Shown here piece by piece: positions 1-10,136 of a stretch of DNA of 64,000 nt. The first letter of the stretch is position 1. Each line of letters starts with the position of its first letter. The translations under genes and the position numbers were made by a program. Below the pieces are notes generated by a model. That model was not told the origin of the DNA. It was given only the letters and a program-made list of their open reading frames with translations, and did not search any database. The stretch is taken from positions 35,673,657 to 35,737,656 of the forward strand of contig AP025043.1 of the NCBI GenBank assembly GCA_036186865.1. The letters run 5' to 3'. This DNA is from Eustoma russellianum (lineage: Eukaryota; Streptophyta; Magnoliopsida; Gentianales; Gentianaceae).

Positions 1-1692
1 ATACACGGCATATACATATATAAATATGTAATGTCAATTTTTTTTGAAAAAGGCACAGACACATATATTCCAACGTACAACCGACACGTTATATATTTTA
101 CGTACGTACGTTAACGTCACACCATCATATTTAACTCATATTTATGAGTATATTCAGGTCTTATATCATACGATATAAGTCATGGTAATGACAAATTAAA
201 TACGACACGTTAAAAGGTTCTAACCCAAAAATTGTCGTATCGGGTGAATACCGAAACTTCGCCAACGTATCACGTACTTGCCATAAATAGATGGCCAGCC
301 CCTACACCTCAAAAATCTTTATAATTTTCGTGGGTATGATGATAATTCCAGCCATAAAAATCATTCCATGTTGGCACACACAAATCACCCCACATTAAGG
401 CCAAATTGTGGAGATTCCAATTTCAATTTTGTCACATGTAAATGGCGCCACTTTAAGACCAGCCAAGTGCTGAATTAAAGTTTATATTATGTATATTATG
501 TGTAATATAATATATATAACATGTGCAAAAAGTTGGAATTTAATTAGAGAAAAATCGGGTAATCGATAAACATCGAAAATTCGGTTTTCTACGTACCTAA
601 CACATGGAACGTTTTTGTCACATCATACGACATGTATCTAGACACTTTTTACATATGTCATACATCTTAAAGTGTTCTAGAAAATTAAATTAAGGGCTGA
701 TTGGAATATGCCATGTGTGTATTATTAAATATGCACTAATTTACAAAGTTTGCAAAAATAAAATTCAGCACATGTATATGCATATCATACACGCCTATTC
801 CAGCTGAAATGGAGCATATGTGGAGCCTTGTTGGCATATTTATTGGTCAAGAATCATTCATACAATATTGGTGACTTAAAGAAAGAAACTACAAAAGGTA
901 ATGTTTCAAATTTTATCTCATTTGAAACACATGCTGAAAATTTCAGCATGTGTATTAAGAGCTGGCCGATTTTCACCATTGATGAGCCCATATTTTATGT
1001 CTTGAAACATGGAATTAAATTGGAAGATAAATTGGAATTAATTTGAATAAGAAATGAAAGTAAATTTGTGATATCTTGAATATCACACATGCTGAAAAAT
1101 TTCAGCATGTGTATGAATGTATCTAGGCCGAATTCTTGGCCATGTTATTGTCCAATTTTATTCCCAAAATTGATGAGAATATTGTCTACTAATTGGTGAT
1201 TTATTTTAAGAGAAAAATCAAAGAAAATTTGGCACCAATTTGAAATAAACATCCATGTATCACATGCTGAAATTTCAGCATGTCAAGTTCCTTAATGGCC
1301 GATTTTTCCACCCTTATTGGAGAAATATTGTCTTGCTTAATTTATGTGATGATCTTTGAAGTTATGGTAATTGTTTTTGGCACATGTTTTTAGTGGAATT
1401 CTCAGATTTTCCAAGTCATTAAATGATGACAACATTCAACCAATTAATGAGTGCCAAGTAAGCAAAAGTTAAATGATCATCCAATGAGGAGGTGCCAAGT
1501 AAGCAAGATCATGTCACAAAGATGCCACACATTCTCCCAAGGACTTACAAGATAATTTTCAAGAGGAGAAGGACCTACAAGGGGGCGGCCAAAACATGTT
1601 AAAAGGGAAGGAAGAAGAACAAAACAAGAACAAGAAAAAGCACTGCAATCTTGAAGCAAAAAATCGCCTAGCTCTCTTCTTCAACACTCTCT
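1..1692 (+). mobile_element. Non-autonomous Sirevirus, 5' LTR, left part
   Basis: This segment matches the intact LTR at 35005-38012 from about 35340 onward, so roughly the first 335 bases of the LTR lie outside the window. It stops at 1692 in a CT-rich tract, where an antisense LTR of the same family has inserted. The LTR resumes at 32832. TCTCT at 1688-1692 recurs at 32827-32831 and is the target-site duplication. With the interruption removed, the LTR would be close to 3.0 kb, like its partner. No protein is encoded; the short open frames here are not conserved coding sequence. Confidence 0.85.
928..1283. repeat. Three near-perfect palindromes in Sirevirus LTR
   Basis: Dyads lie at 928-952, 1085-1112 and 1262-1283. 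Each has the arm ACATGCTGAAA facing its own reverse complement, with only zero to a few central A/T bases between. The same three sites recur at 36278-36302, 36435-36462 (one arm mutated) and 36612-36633, and in the inverted LTR at 3094-3115, 3276-3302 and 31528-31552. Palindromic LTR motifs are a known Sirevirus trait. A role as enhancer or protein site is inference. Confidence 0.8.
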
Positions 1693-3359
1693 TGTAGGAT
1701 CTTCAAGGCACCACTAGAGGGGGGGTTGAATAGTGTGTGCGGAAAATGTGGTTTTCAAAATTAGTTTGAACCAAAACCCCAACTTCTGAAAACAGTTTCT
1801 ATTTTCAGGACCAGTTTTAAAACGTTTTTAAAACTAGGTTGTAGGTCTTCCAAAACTCTAATATTTTGAGAGAACTTAGTCTCAGATGTTATGAGTGTCT
1901 CCTAAAAATTTCAGATTTAAATTCAATCTTTAACCCCTTCAAAAATCGTTTGTGGTCAGATTGCACGAATCTGCCAGAAACGGTAGACTGTTTTGAAAAA
2001 TTAATTCCTATTTGTACACAACTCCAAATGCTCTGAAAATTTAAATAATAACCCCTTATAAGTTTTATTTAAATGGGTTGAAACAGTTTTGGAAAATGCT
2101 TTTGGGAAGTTAGTCAAATATGATCAAAGTCTCAACCTTTGCAAGCCTGAAATTTAGACTGCACTAGTCTCAGAACTTTGGACGTTTGGGTGACTTATAC
2201 TTATCCAAAAGGGTTGAAACTTGCACCCAAAGAACCTTGAAACGTGTGGCTATGTTTCCTGAAAGTTTCGTGATTTTTGAAATTCGTTTACTATTTTTAC
2301 AAACGTGATTAAAAACAGTAAAAAGTGATGAAATAGAAAATCAGTGCTGAAAGTAAATGACACCAAGAATTTTATACTGGTTCGGTTATCAACAACCTAC
2401 TCCAGTCTTCGAGGAACACCTTCCTCGGTTCACACTAATCACACAACACAAAAACACCTTACCACAGGGTTGATGGAGTTACACACCAACTCCAACCCTT
2501 TACAAACCTTGTACGTGAATACAATTGTCACGAACACCACCACCTTGCAAGATTGAAGATTGATCACACCTTGATCAATCTTTTACAAAGATAAAGAATA
2601 TGTGGTGGTCTAAGAGAAGCCTATTCAAGTATATGAATGTAAGTACAATAGGCTTTTAGGAAGAAGAAAGAAAGAGAGTGTAGAAGAAGAAGGCTAGAAC
2701 ACTTTTGATCTTTGAATTTGCAACTCTTGTTCTTTTTTTTTTGTTTTGTTCTTCTTCCTTCCTTTTTATCACATAGGCCACCCCCTTGAATTTCTCTTCC
2801 CCTCTTGAAAATTTTCTTCTAAGTCCTTGGAGAGTATATGGCATCATTGTGACATGTCTTTGCTTACTTGGCATGTTCTCATTGGATGATCATTATGCTC
2901 TTGCTTACTTGGCACTCATTGATTGGTTGGATGTTGTCATCACTTGATGACTAGACAAATCTGAGAATAACACTTAAAACATGTGCCAAAATCATCATAA
3001 AATAGTTACCATAACTTCCAAGATTGTCACATAAAGTTAGCAAAACAATTTTCTCCAAGAAAGGTATGCAAAAATCGCCCATTATGATGCTTTACATGCT
3101 GAAATTTCAGCATGTGAAACATTTGTATTCTTTTCAAAATGTTGTCAAATTTGCTTTGATTTATTTCTTAAAAATGAAGAAGAAATCAATCACCATTTAG
3201 TACACAACATTTTCATCAATTTTGGAATAAAAAGTAGTCACCCATAAGACCTTAAAATCGGCCAACATCTATCACACACATGCTGAAATTTTCAGCATGT
3301 GTGATATTTGAAAATATCACTTTCTTTCCATAAAATATTCAAAACACTTCCATACTATC
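1693..3359 (-). mobile_element. Antisense solo LTR of same Sirevirus family, part 1
   Basis: From TGTAGGATCT at 1693 the sequence is the reverse complement of the family LTR, read from its 3' end. It continues at 31455 after removal of the Gypsy at 3360-31449 and ends at 32826. The two parts total about 3.04 kb, one complete LTR. No internal region accompanies it, so it is a solo LTR, presumably left by LTR-LTR recombination. The flanking TCTCT repeats (1688-1692 and 32827-32831) show it arrived by insertion rather than by inversion of a local segment. Confidence 0.85.
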
Positions 3360-4979
3360 TGTTACGACCCGTATCCTTGAGCTAGTTGACAAAGAGAATC
3401 GAAGAATGTTACGACTCATGTTCCTTTCGGTTAAGCAAAATAAAAATAAGAAACAGAATAGTATACGTAACAAATTAAGTTCGAGGCAATACAACTATTT
3501 TGCGGACAAGGAAACAACAAATACAATATGGTTTGCATATATAGTAAATTGTCTTACATCTTGATAAAAAAAGTATATATAAGAGTTGCTATCCAATCGT
3601 TTACCTAGCTGGCAGAAATTAGGAAATTCAAGAGTGAAGACAACTCTTTTATCTTTTAGTTAAAAGGGAATAAACAATTATTCTACTTTAAAGGGAACCA
3701 CCCAATTCCCTCCCACCTCTTATGCACGCCTACTTCCTTTCTCTAGGAAAAAGAATTGTTTTTTTTCCTTTTCTTCTTTTCTAGCCTTTACCCAACTACC
3801 TATGTTAAGTGGACATAAAGCCTTTATCTCTATCATCCTTTAAGAAGAATGAGGAGTTTTATCATTTTTCACCCTTTAAACGTCTATATAGCCAGAGAGA
3901 ACAAGACATTTCAGTGGTGCACTCTCCTCCACTCTTTGTTATTACATCATTCTTTTCCCCAAAAGAAAACAACTTCCTTTCCTCTCCTTTGCATGTAGAA
4001 ATCGAACACTCCCCAATGAAAACCACCAAGCCTTGAAAACCATAGAATGCTGGGATGAGCTTCATTAGATGACTTTCAAGTTGCTCCTCTTGTCCATCAA
4101 GAGTACTCTACGATCGTGGGTGAGACATCGTGAAAGGATAAAGATAATGGACATGAGCTAGGGCAAACCACAAGTTGGAGGAGAGTTTAAAAGTTTAACA
4201 AAGGTGGTGGTTTGAAGGCCTAAAGAAAATTAAAGAATACTTGCACGGTGGAGATTCTTCAACATGCAAGGCCAAGACTCAAACTTCTACGGAATTCTTT
4301 TTATAATCTTCCATTTCAAGACCCAAGAGGCAAGTATACAATGATCTCTCATGATTTATTTAAAGAATTAGTGACTTGAATGGCTAGATGTTCCTAAGAT
4401 GTGAACTTTAGAAGAAAACACTAAGTTCATGATTGTACCTTAGTGATTTCTTAAGAACATTATCTTGCATGTGACTAATTCCTTCAAAGATACAATCTTT
4501 TCTTACATGCAATGTGAAATGGGGCTGTCTTAAGATGAATTAAGGTCCACCCAAGTAAGTCTATGCTAGATTAACTCTTGGATGAAACTTGTGAAGACCT
4601 AAGAAAGCATGCATGTGTTAAATGTTAGTTTTATGAGGTTGTTTGGGTAAGATTGGAATAAAATGGTACTTGAATGTGTTGCATGCTTAAATAAATGTTG
4701 TGAAAATGTTTTCTTGATATCACCTAAATTTCGGCCTAAAGAATGAAGACGAAGGTGAGGTGAATCCAAGAAAGAACATCTTTTGTGAGCAAGTATGCTA
4801 GTGGTTGTGAACAAACTACCCACTGTTTTGACATGGTGCAAAGAGGACTCAAAAAGAGGAGTGAAATCTGGACATTCATAGGAAAAAGGTGTATGTGATG
4901 ACTAATAAGTTATTTCATAAGCACAAGATAATTAGTGGTCACTTGACATGAAAAGAGGGTAAAATGTCAATCCACTGAA

Positions 4980-5900
4980 GTTGGACAAAATTAGACAGTG
5001 AGATGTGTGACCTTAAACTGAGCCTTACTGACGTTCTATCAAATTGTTTTTTGGTATGATGTTAGTCCTATGTGTTTAGCAAATGTGAGAGTTGGAATTG
5101 TGGTAAAATAAGTTATGGATTATTTTTAATAAATGTTTTGGTGAAACTGCTCAGGCTGGAAATTCTGGAACTGGACAGAATAGAGTGACGTTTTAGATGG
5201 TTTAAGAACTGACCTTACAGACCTTAAATAAAGCTAATTTTTGGTACAAATTTAGCCTTATGAATGTAGCACAAGTGAGAGTTAGAATTCCGTCAAAATA
5301 AGCTAAGGATTATTTTTAAGAAATTACGCGTTAAAACTACTCCAGTAACAAATTCTGGAGGTGGACAGAATTGACCATTGACTTCAACGTATTAAAAGAG
5401 GACCTTGTGAACTTTCAATAAATCAGATTTTTGGCACAAAACCTATACCCGTGAGTGTAGTAGAGATTCCAGCTGGAAGTTTGGTAAAATGAGCTATGGT
5501 TAATTTTTAATAAAATATTTGGTAAGACTGGTCAGACCTGAAACACGGGAATTGAGCAGAATAGTGACTTCTTTTCACTGACTTGAAAAGAGACCTTGTA
5601 GATGACCAATAAAGCTGATTTTTGGCATGGTAATAATCCTATGAGTTTACTGGACACGCTAGCTGGAATCTTGGTAAAATAAGTTCTGGATTATTTTTAA
5701 TGAATTATTTGGTAAAACTGCTCAACTGAAATTACTGGAGCCAACCTGAAATTAGTAACGACTTTTCAGCCTCAGAAAGGGGACTTAGAGATATGCGAAT
5801 GGGCTAAATTTCAGTAGGATACTAGTTTCACATGTTTATGACTTGGGCGAGTTGGAATTTCTGGAAAACGAATTACAGATTCGACGCAATTGAATTTTTA
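4980..5900 (+). repeat. Five degenerate tandem modules of about 190 bp inside Gypsy LTR
   Basis: The motif GATTATTTTTAATAAA, or a close variant, recurs at about 5118, 5308, 5499, 5699 and 5878. Each copy is preceded by a version of AGCTGGAATTTTGGTAAAAT and followed by a version of GTGAAACTGCTCAG and an aattctgga-type block. The period is about 190-200 bp. The same series recurs at about 29150-30090, 58740-59460 and, on the minus strand, about 50900-51300 and 53800-54560. It is non-coding. Confidence 0.7.
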
Positions 5901-6355
5901 GTAAAATCTGTCAGCTCAGCTTCAGCACCTAACCCAGTTCGGAAAGTAAGTAAATAAGCCCCTTTACGGTTATTGAAATAATCTGAAATTTTATGGCATG
6001 TATCTAAGATCCCACCAAACATATTTGTGACAAAAGAATTATGGAAATGGACCTGATTGGTTAGCTTAACCGCCCTACGAATATGAAGTAAAAGTCTTGG
6101 AAATATTTAGCTTCCAAATTCATATATGTTGATCTGTTATAATGAATGCATACGATTATTCATGTCATGGCTTGCATATCATATCACGGCATGTATCATG
6201 CATGATCATGAAACTGATTTTCATGGATTTTAATGATGCAAGGAAGTTTTACAAGCGACTATGTTTTCGTTATGCATGAAAAGTTTTTACGGTCCCATGT
6301 TTTTAAAGAAAGCTTCATGATTCCTTTGCCGGCCAAGCATGTGACTAACCCGACT

Positions 6356-6514
6356 CCAGACCCGGGGTTAATTGGTCTGATGACATGATATGTTCTGGAC
6401 CCGCTCAGATCCGGGGTTAATTGATCTGATATCTGTTCTGGACCCGCTCAGATCCAGGGTTAATTGGTCTGATATCTTTTCTGGACCCGCTCAGATCCGA
6501 GGTTAATTGATCTG
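6356..6514 (+). repeat. Four-unit hairpin array (about 43-bp unit)
   Basis: Four inverted repeats lie at 6357-6379, 6406-6428, 6449-6471 and 6492-6514. Each has 6-bp arms around an 11-base centre such as CGGGGTTAATT. The arms are cagacc/ggtctg in the first, cagatc/gatctg in the second and fourth, and cagatc/ggtctg (pairing with one G-U) in the third. Units are joined by linkers containing TCTGGACCCGCT. The function is unknown. Confidence 0.8.
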
Positions 6515-7230
6515 ACACTCTGTTTTTATGACACGTTATTGTATGGCACCAAAATGATGTTTTGACATGGCATGACATGACATCACACATTTCATATTGC
6601 GTAACTCATGATCACGAGGACATGTTGCATGTTACAGTTAATGTTTATAAGTTACTATTGGTATAGCATTACCTAAAAACATGCTTAAACCGAACGTCAA
6701 GCAAGCTCAGGATTTAAGATCAGGTATGAATTACGATTATTTGAGGTTTTTGGGGTAATACATTCATGTTATGATTCTTTACGTATTTCATGGTAGTTTA
6801 TTGTATTCTTGCTGGGTGATTTTTATCACTCACACTCTATTTTTCTCCGGAGCCGGATAACGCCAAGATAGAATGGATCGAGGACGAGCCGAGAGTACCT
6901 TATCCATAGGCGAGGAGTATGAAGGGAGCTAAGCTTAAGGACTTTTGTGCTACCAAGACGATTTGTATTATGACTATGTTTAAACTCTCTGGATTTCGGT
7001 TATGTTATTTTGTAGGACTACTACTTTTGGGAACTCAGTAAATTAGTGATGCATGTTTGATTTGAAAAGTTTTAATTCTACCTAAATTTTACTACCGTGT
7101 TGAATGATAGCATGGGAGTCCACGACTTATGTTATGGATGTTCGCATGTTATGCATGACGCCTTGCACTCTCCTCAGTGAAGTACGGCGGGTGCACCGTA
7201 TCCGGACGAGGCCGGGTGCGGGGCGCTACA

Positions 7231-7246
7231 GGTGGTATCAGAGCCT
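7231..7246 (+). other. Primer binding site, LARD-like Gypsy
   Basis: TGGTATCAGAGCC starts two bases after the LTR end. It is complementary to the 3' end of plant initiator tRNA-Met, the usual minus-strand primer of this lineage. Confidence 0.9.
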
Positions 7247-7533
7247 AGGCTCTAGATTTTGGCAAAACGTAGAACTAAGTTATGATCTTAGCAATCTAAG
7301 TTTGATCTTAGACCTAAGTCATGATCTTAGATGAGTGATGGCATTAGACTAGGACCACTTAGACCGGGTTTAAGATGGAACTTAATGATTAATCCTAATT
7401 TATGAAATCCGGAACTATAACATAAGATATGCCTTTTTCTTCCTTATTTAAAATTTTCGAATTCATGTTCCCAGTCAAAATAATTTAGTTTTATTCCGAT
7501 CCTTTAAGTAAATGTTAATAGCCCATAGTGCAG

Positions 7534-7622
7534 ATGGCATCACGGACTGATAAACAAGCATTATCCTTGTCACCCTCAGGAAGCAGTGGGTTCTACTATC
7601 GACAGCTAGTTAGAGCAAATAT
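7534..7622 (+). pseudogene. gag: Gag, LARD-like Gypsy, N-terminal piece
   Basis: The frame opens with MASRTDKQALS and reaches RQLVRAN, where the Sirevirus tandem is inserted at 7623. If the insert and one copy of the roughly duplicated ATAT are ignored, the codon split at the border continues in frame with the Gag sequence starting at 24967. This confirms a clean insertion into coding sequence. The ATG at 7534 was preferred over 7528 because it lies further from the primer site, but either is possible. Confidence 0.75.
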
Positions 7623-7736
7623 TGTTGAGAAATATGTTTGGATAATTTTCAAAGTCATGATTTTAAGTGATGAATATTTAAAAATGTCACACATGGTGTT
7701 ATATGTGATTAAAAGTTAAATAAGTTGAACAAGTTG

Positions 7737-7986
7737 ACATCGATCTCTCATGTTGTTGCACATCGATCGATCTATGTACATAGATCTCTCACATCGATCG
7801 ATCTATGTAAGGCAGAAAAGTTTAAGACCTTTCTGTGAGAGTCTCTAAACCTAAGACACATCGATCGATCAATGTACATCGAACTCTCACTTCGATCGAT
7901 CGATGTAGGTCAGAGACAAAACCTGAACCTTTATGTGAGACATCGATCTATGAAGCTGAGGTACTTCGATCGATCTATGTCTATAG
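7737..7986. repeat. Cluster of CATCGATCGATC palindromic motifs
   Basis: About eight occurrences of a CATCGATCGATCTATGTA-like motif, in both orientations, are separated by CTCTCAC or TGTGAGA spacers. The cluster recurs at 15992-16245 and 22690-22925. It lies in the first 370 bases of the LTR, upstream of the TATA box, where an LTR enhancer would be expected. Clustered LTR palindromes are a known Sirevirus trait; this particular motif is not one I recognise. Confidence 0.75.
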
Positions 7987-8923
7987 TTTTTAGAAATAAT
8001 TTTCTAAAATATGATAAAATGGTTGTTTTCATTTGTACATGATTTATATGTGCTCATTATGTGCTTATTATGTGTTTTTGGTGATTATTATTGTCTTGTG
8101 ACTAACGTGCCTTGGAAGTTTCTACAACTTACCAAAAAGGGCAAAATTGGTATTTTAAGTTTTGTAGGAACATCATATGGTGAAAAATATTTCAAGTACA
8201 TATTATTATCTTGGTTATCATGACAAAGGTGGTATTGTGATTATTTTTGACCATCGGGGGCATTTCTGGAGTTTTCTCACACCAGGGGTATTTTGGTCAT
8301 TTTACCCCCAAGGGTATTTTTGGTATTTTCACTCAAGGAATCTCTTGAGCATATTATTATCTTCATTCTGGAGCTGTGTTATTATTATTTTGAAGATTAT
8401 ATGGTGATCTTATATCTTATTCTCTCAACCGATGATATTATTGACTATAGCTGGATATGTGACGATTTGAGATGTCACATTCTATTTTTTCTTGAAGACC
8501 CTCTTATATATGTTATAAGAGGATATTAATCATCATCTTTTAGAGATTATAAGGTGTCCTTGGTGCAAGATTCATCACAATATGTAAAGGAGAAGAAAGT
8601 ATGAATTTTGGTGTTATATGTTGACATAATCTTGTCAACACTTATTCATTATTTTTTATTCACAAAATATGAGTTGGTATACATACATACAACATCAAAA
8701 ACGTCCATAAACAGGTGGAGAAGGTGGTATACTCATTTTATGACTTTTGGGCAAGTGGACAAATTCAAAAACAAGCTAGTTGACAAAAGTTGTCAACTTG
8801 AAATTTCAAATTTGAAGTTAATGGAGACAAGGTTGTTGGAGATGATTATGGAGGTGTTTTAATTCAAAATTCTCAGCCATCACATGGTCTAAAAGTTGGA
8901 GGGAATATGTCATCAATTCACTC

Positions 8924-8931
8924 TATAAATA
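8924..8931 (+). promoter_or_regulatory. TATA box, Sirevirus LTR 1
   Basis: TATAAATA lies 1.3 kb into the LTR, just upstream of a GAAGGCAAGG stretch. LTR 3 keeps it at 23863-23870. In LTR 2 the same place reads TAAAAATA (about 17184). Confidence 0.65.
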
Positions 8932-10022
8932 GAAGGCAAGGTGAAGAAGAGAAGACACACACTTGAAAGCAAAAATTGAAGATTGTTGTCTTGCTATTCT
9001 ATTCTCATATTTTCGTTCATACTTTGTGTAGCTAAGGTGTTCCATTTCTAGTTGTTGTCCAGCTACACTATACACACCTTCTTGTGTTTTATTTGTAAGA
9101 TTGATTAGCCAAATCTATAAGGCTACATCAATAGGTGATAGAGGTGTTGCAACCAAGAGTTGCATAAAGGTGTTCATCCAAGTCTTGAATAGGGTTGGTG
9201 TTTAACCCAAGGATCAAGCTTGGTTCTTGCTGTAATTTGGTTCATACCGTAGTGAAATCCAAGAAAAGGTGTTCCTTGGGACTGGAGTAGGTCACATTGA
9301 CCGAACCAGGATAAATTCTCGGTGTTCTTCTCTTGTTTCTTTATTTCTGTTTTCTGTCCGTTTTTGACTGCAGTTTTTACACAACTTCTCACAATTTGAA
9401 AAAATAGCTAAACATTTTCAAAATTCGTGATTTTTGGTGGAGTTATACTTCAGACTGTTAGCTTTCATTTGCAACAAGAATCACTTGATTTGAGCAAGGG
9501 AAAGTTAGTCTTTCAGTCTTTGCAAGATAACTGCTCCAATCTGGCTGCAATCTGACTAGTTTTGAGAAAACTTAAATTCTGTATTTTTCAAGAATTGTTT
9601 AAGGTCAGGGCCTTTTGGAAACTTTATCTACACATCCTAAGTAGTGTTTTGATATAAAGATCAAACTTTTTGGTTGAGTATTCGAAGAGAAATACGTTTT
9701 GCAAAATCAGCAACATTCTGTCCAATTCTGTCCAGATTGATCACCTGAATCTTTTTATTTGTTTGAAAGGTCAAACGATCTTATTTTTATCTGATTTTTG
9801 GACAGAGTCTTGTTAACTCATTTAATTTTAATTCTGGAGATTTTCATAATTTTTGGAATTGTGTATAATTATTTGTGAATTTTTGAAAAACGGGTTCTGA
9901 ATCTGAGGTGGTTTCAGATTCTGTTTTCAAAGGGGATTTTAACAAAGGGTAGTAGTGTAATTTCCGCTAACCACTATTCACCCCCCCTCTAGTGGTGTTT
10001 ATTGCAGGTGCACGGTCCAACA

Positions 10023-10038
10023 TTTGGTATCAGAGCCA
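10023..10038 (+). other. Primer binding site, Sirevirus copy 1
   Basis: TGGTATCAGAGCC at 10025-10037 starts two bases after the LTR end and is complementary to initiator tRNA-Met. Confidence 0.9.
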
Positions 10039-10136
10039 GACCAACACCACTAAAAAGAAGCAAGATTCAACACCATACAAGGCCAAGAAACAACGATTCA
10101 CTATATACTACTTGTCTCAAATCCAAGGTACATACT

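Larger units (their letters stand above)
3360..7230 (+). mobile_element. LARD-like Gypsy, 5' LTR (3.87 kb)
   Basis: The LTR runs from TGTTACGACC to GGGCGCTACA and is followed directly by a tRNA-Met primer site. It is repeated at 27541-31449 with scattered differences and one extra hairpin unit. CTATC at 3355-3359 and 31450-31454 is the 5-bp target-site duplication. It contains five degenerate modules of about 190 bp (about 4980-5900) and a 43-bp hairpin-unit array (6356-6514). A TATA-like stretch, TATATATAA, lies at 3574-3582, but the real start site cannot be placed. The LTR is homologous to those ending at 49124 and 51585 (minus strand) and 61056 (plus strand), so these form one Tekay/Del-like superfamily. 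Confidence 0.95.
7623..10022 (+). mobile_element. Sirevirus tandem, LTR 1 (2.40 kb)
   Basis: The LTR runs from TGTTGAG to CCAACA and is followed by a tRNA-Met primer site. It is near-identical to 15879-18282 and to 22680-24961. Host bases on the outer left are AATAT (7618-7622) and on the outer right CATAT (24962-24966), a four-of-five match that fits one insertion site for the whole tandem. It holds a palindrome-rich block at 7737-7986 and a TATA box at 8924-8931. The short open frames around 8011-8862 recur in all three LTRs only because the LTRs are copies. Confidence 0.95.

Noticed and set aside
3809..4065. Overlapping open frames on both strands, repeated at 27990-28246
   Set aside because: Paired LTR copies of the same Gypsy; the frames differ between copies only by the LTR's own mutations and match no known domain.
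6356..6514. Possible CRISPR-like array of short repeats
   Set aside because: The linkers are as repetitive as the units, the location is a plant LTR, and no cas gene is present.
8011..8862. Small open frames conserved three times (also 16437-17122 and 22950-23801)
   Set aside because: They are conserved only because they lie in three recent copies of one LTR; they overlap each other and show no protein family.
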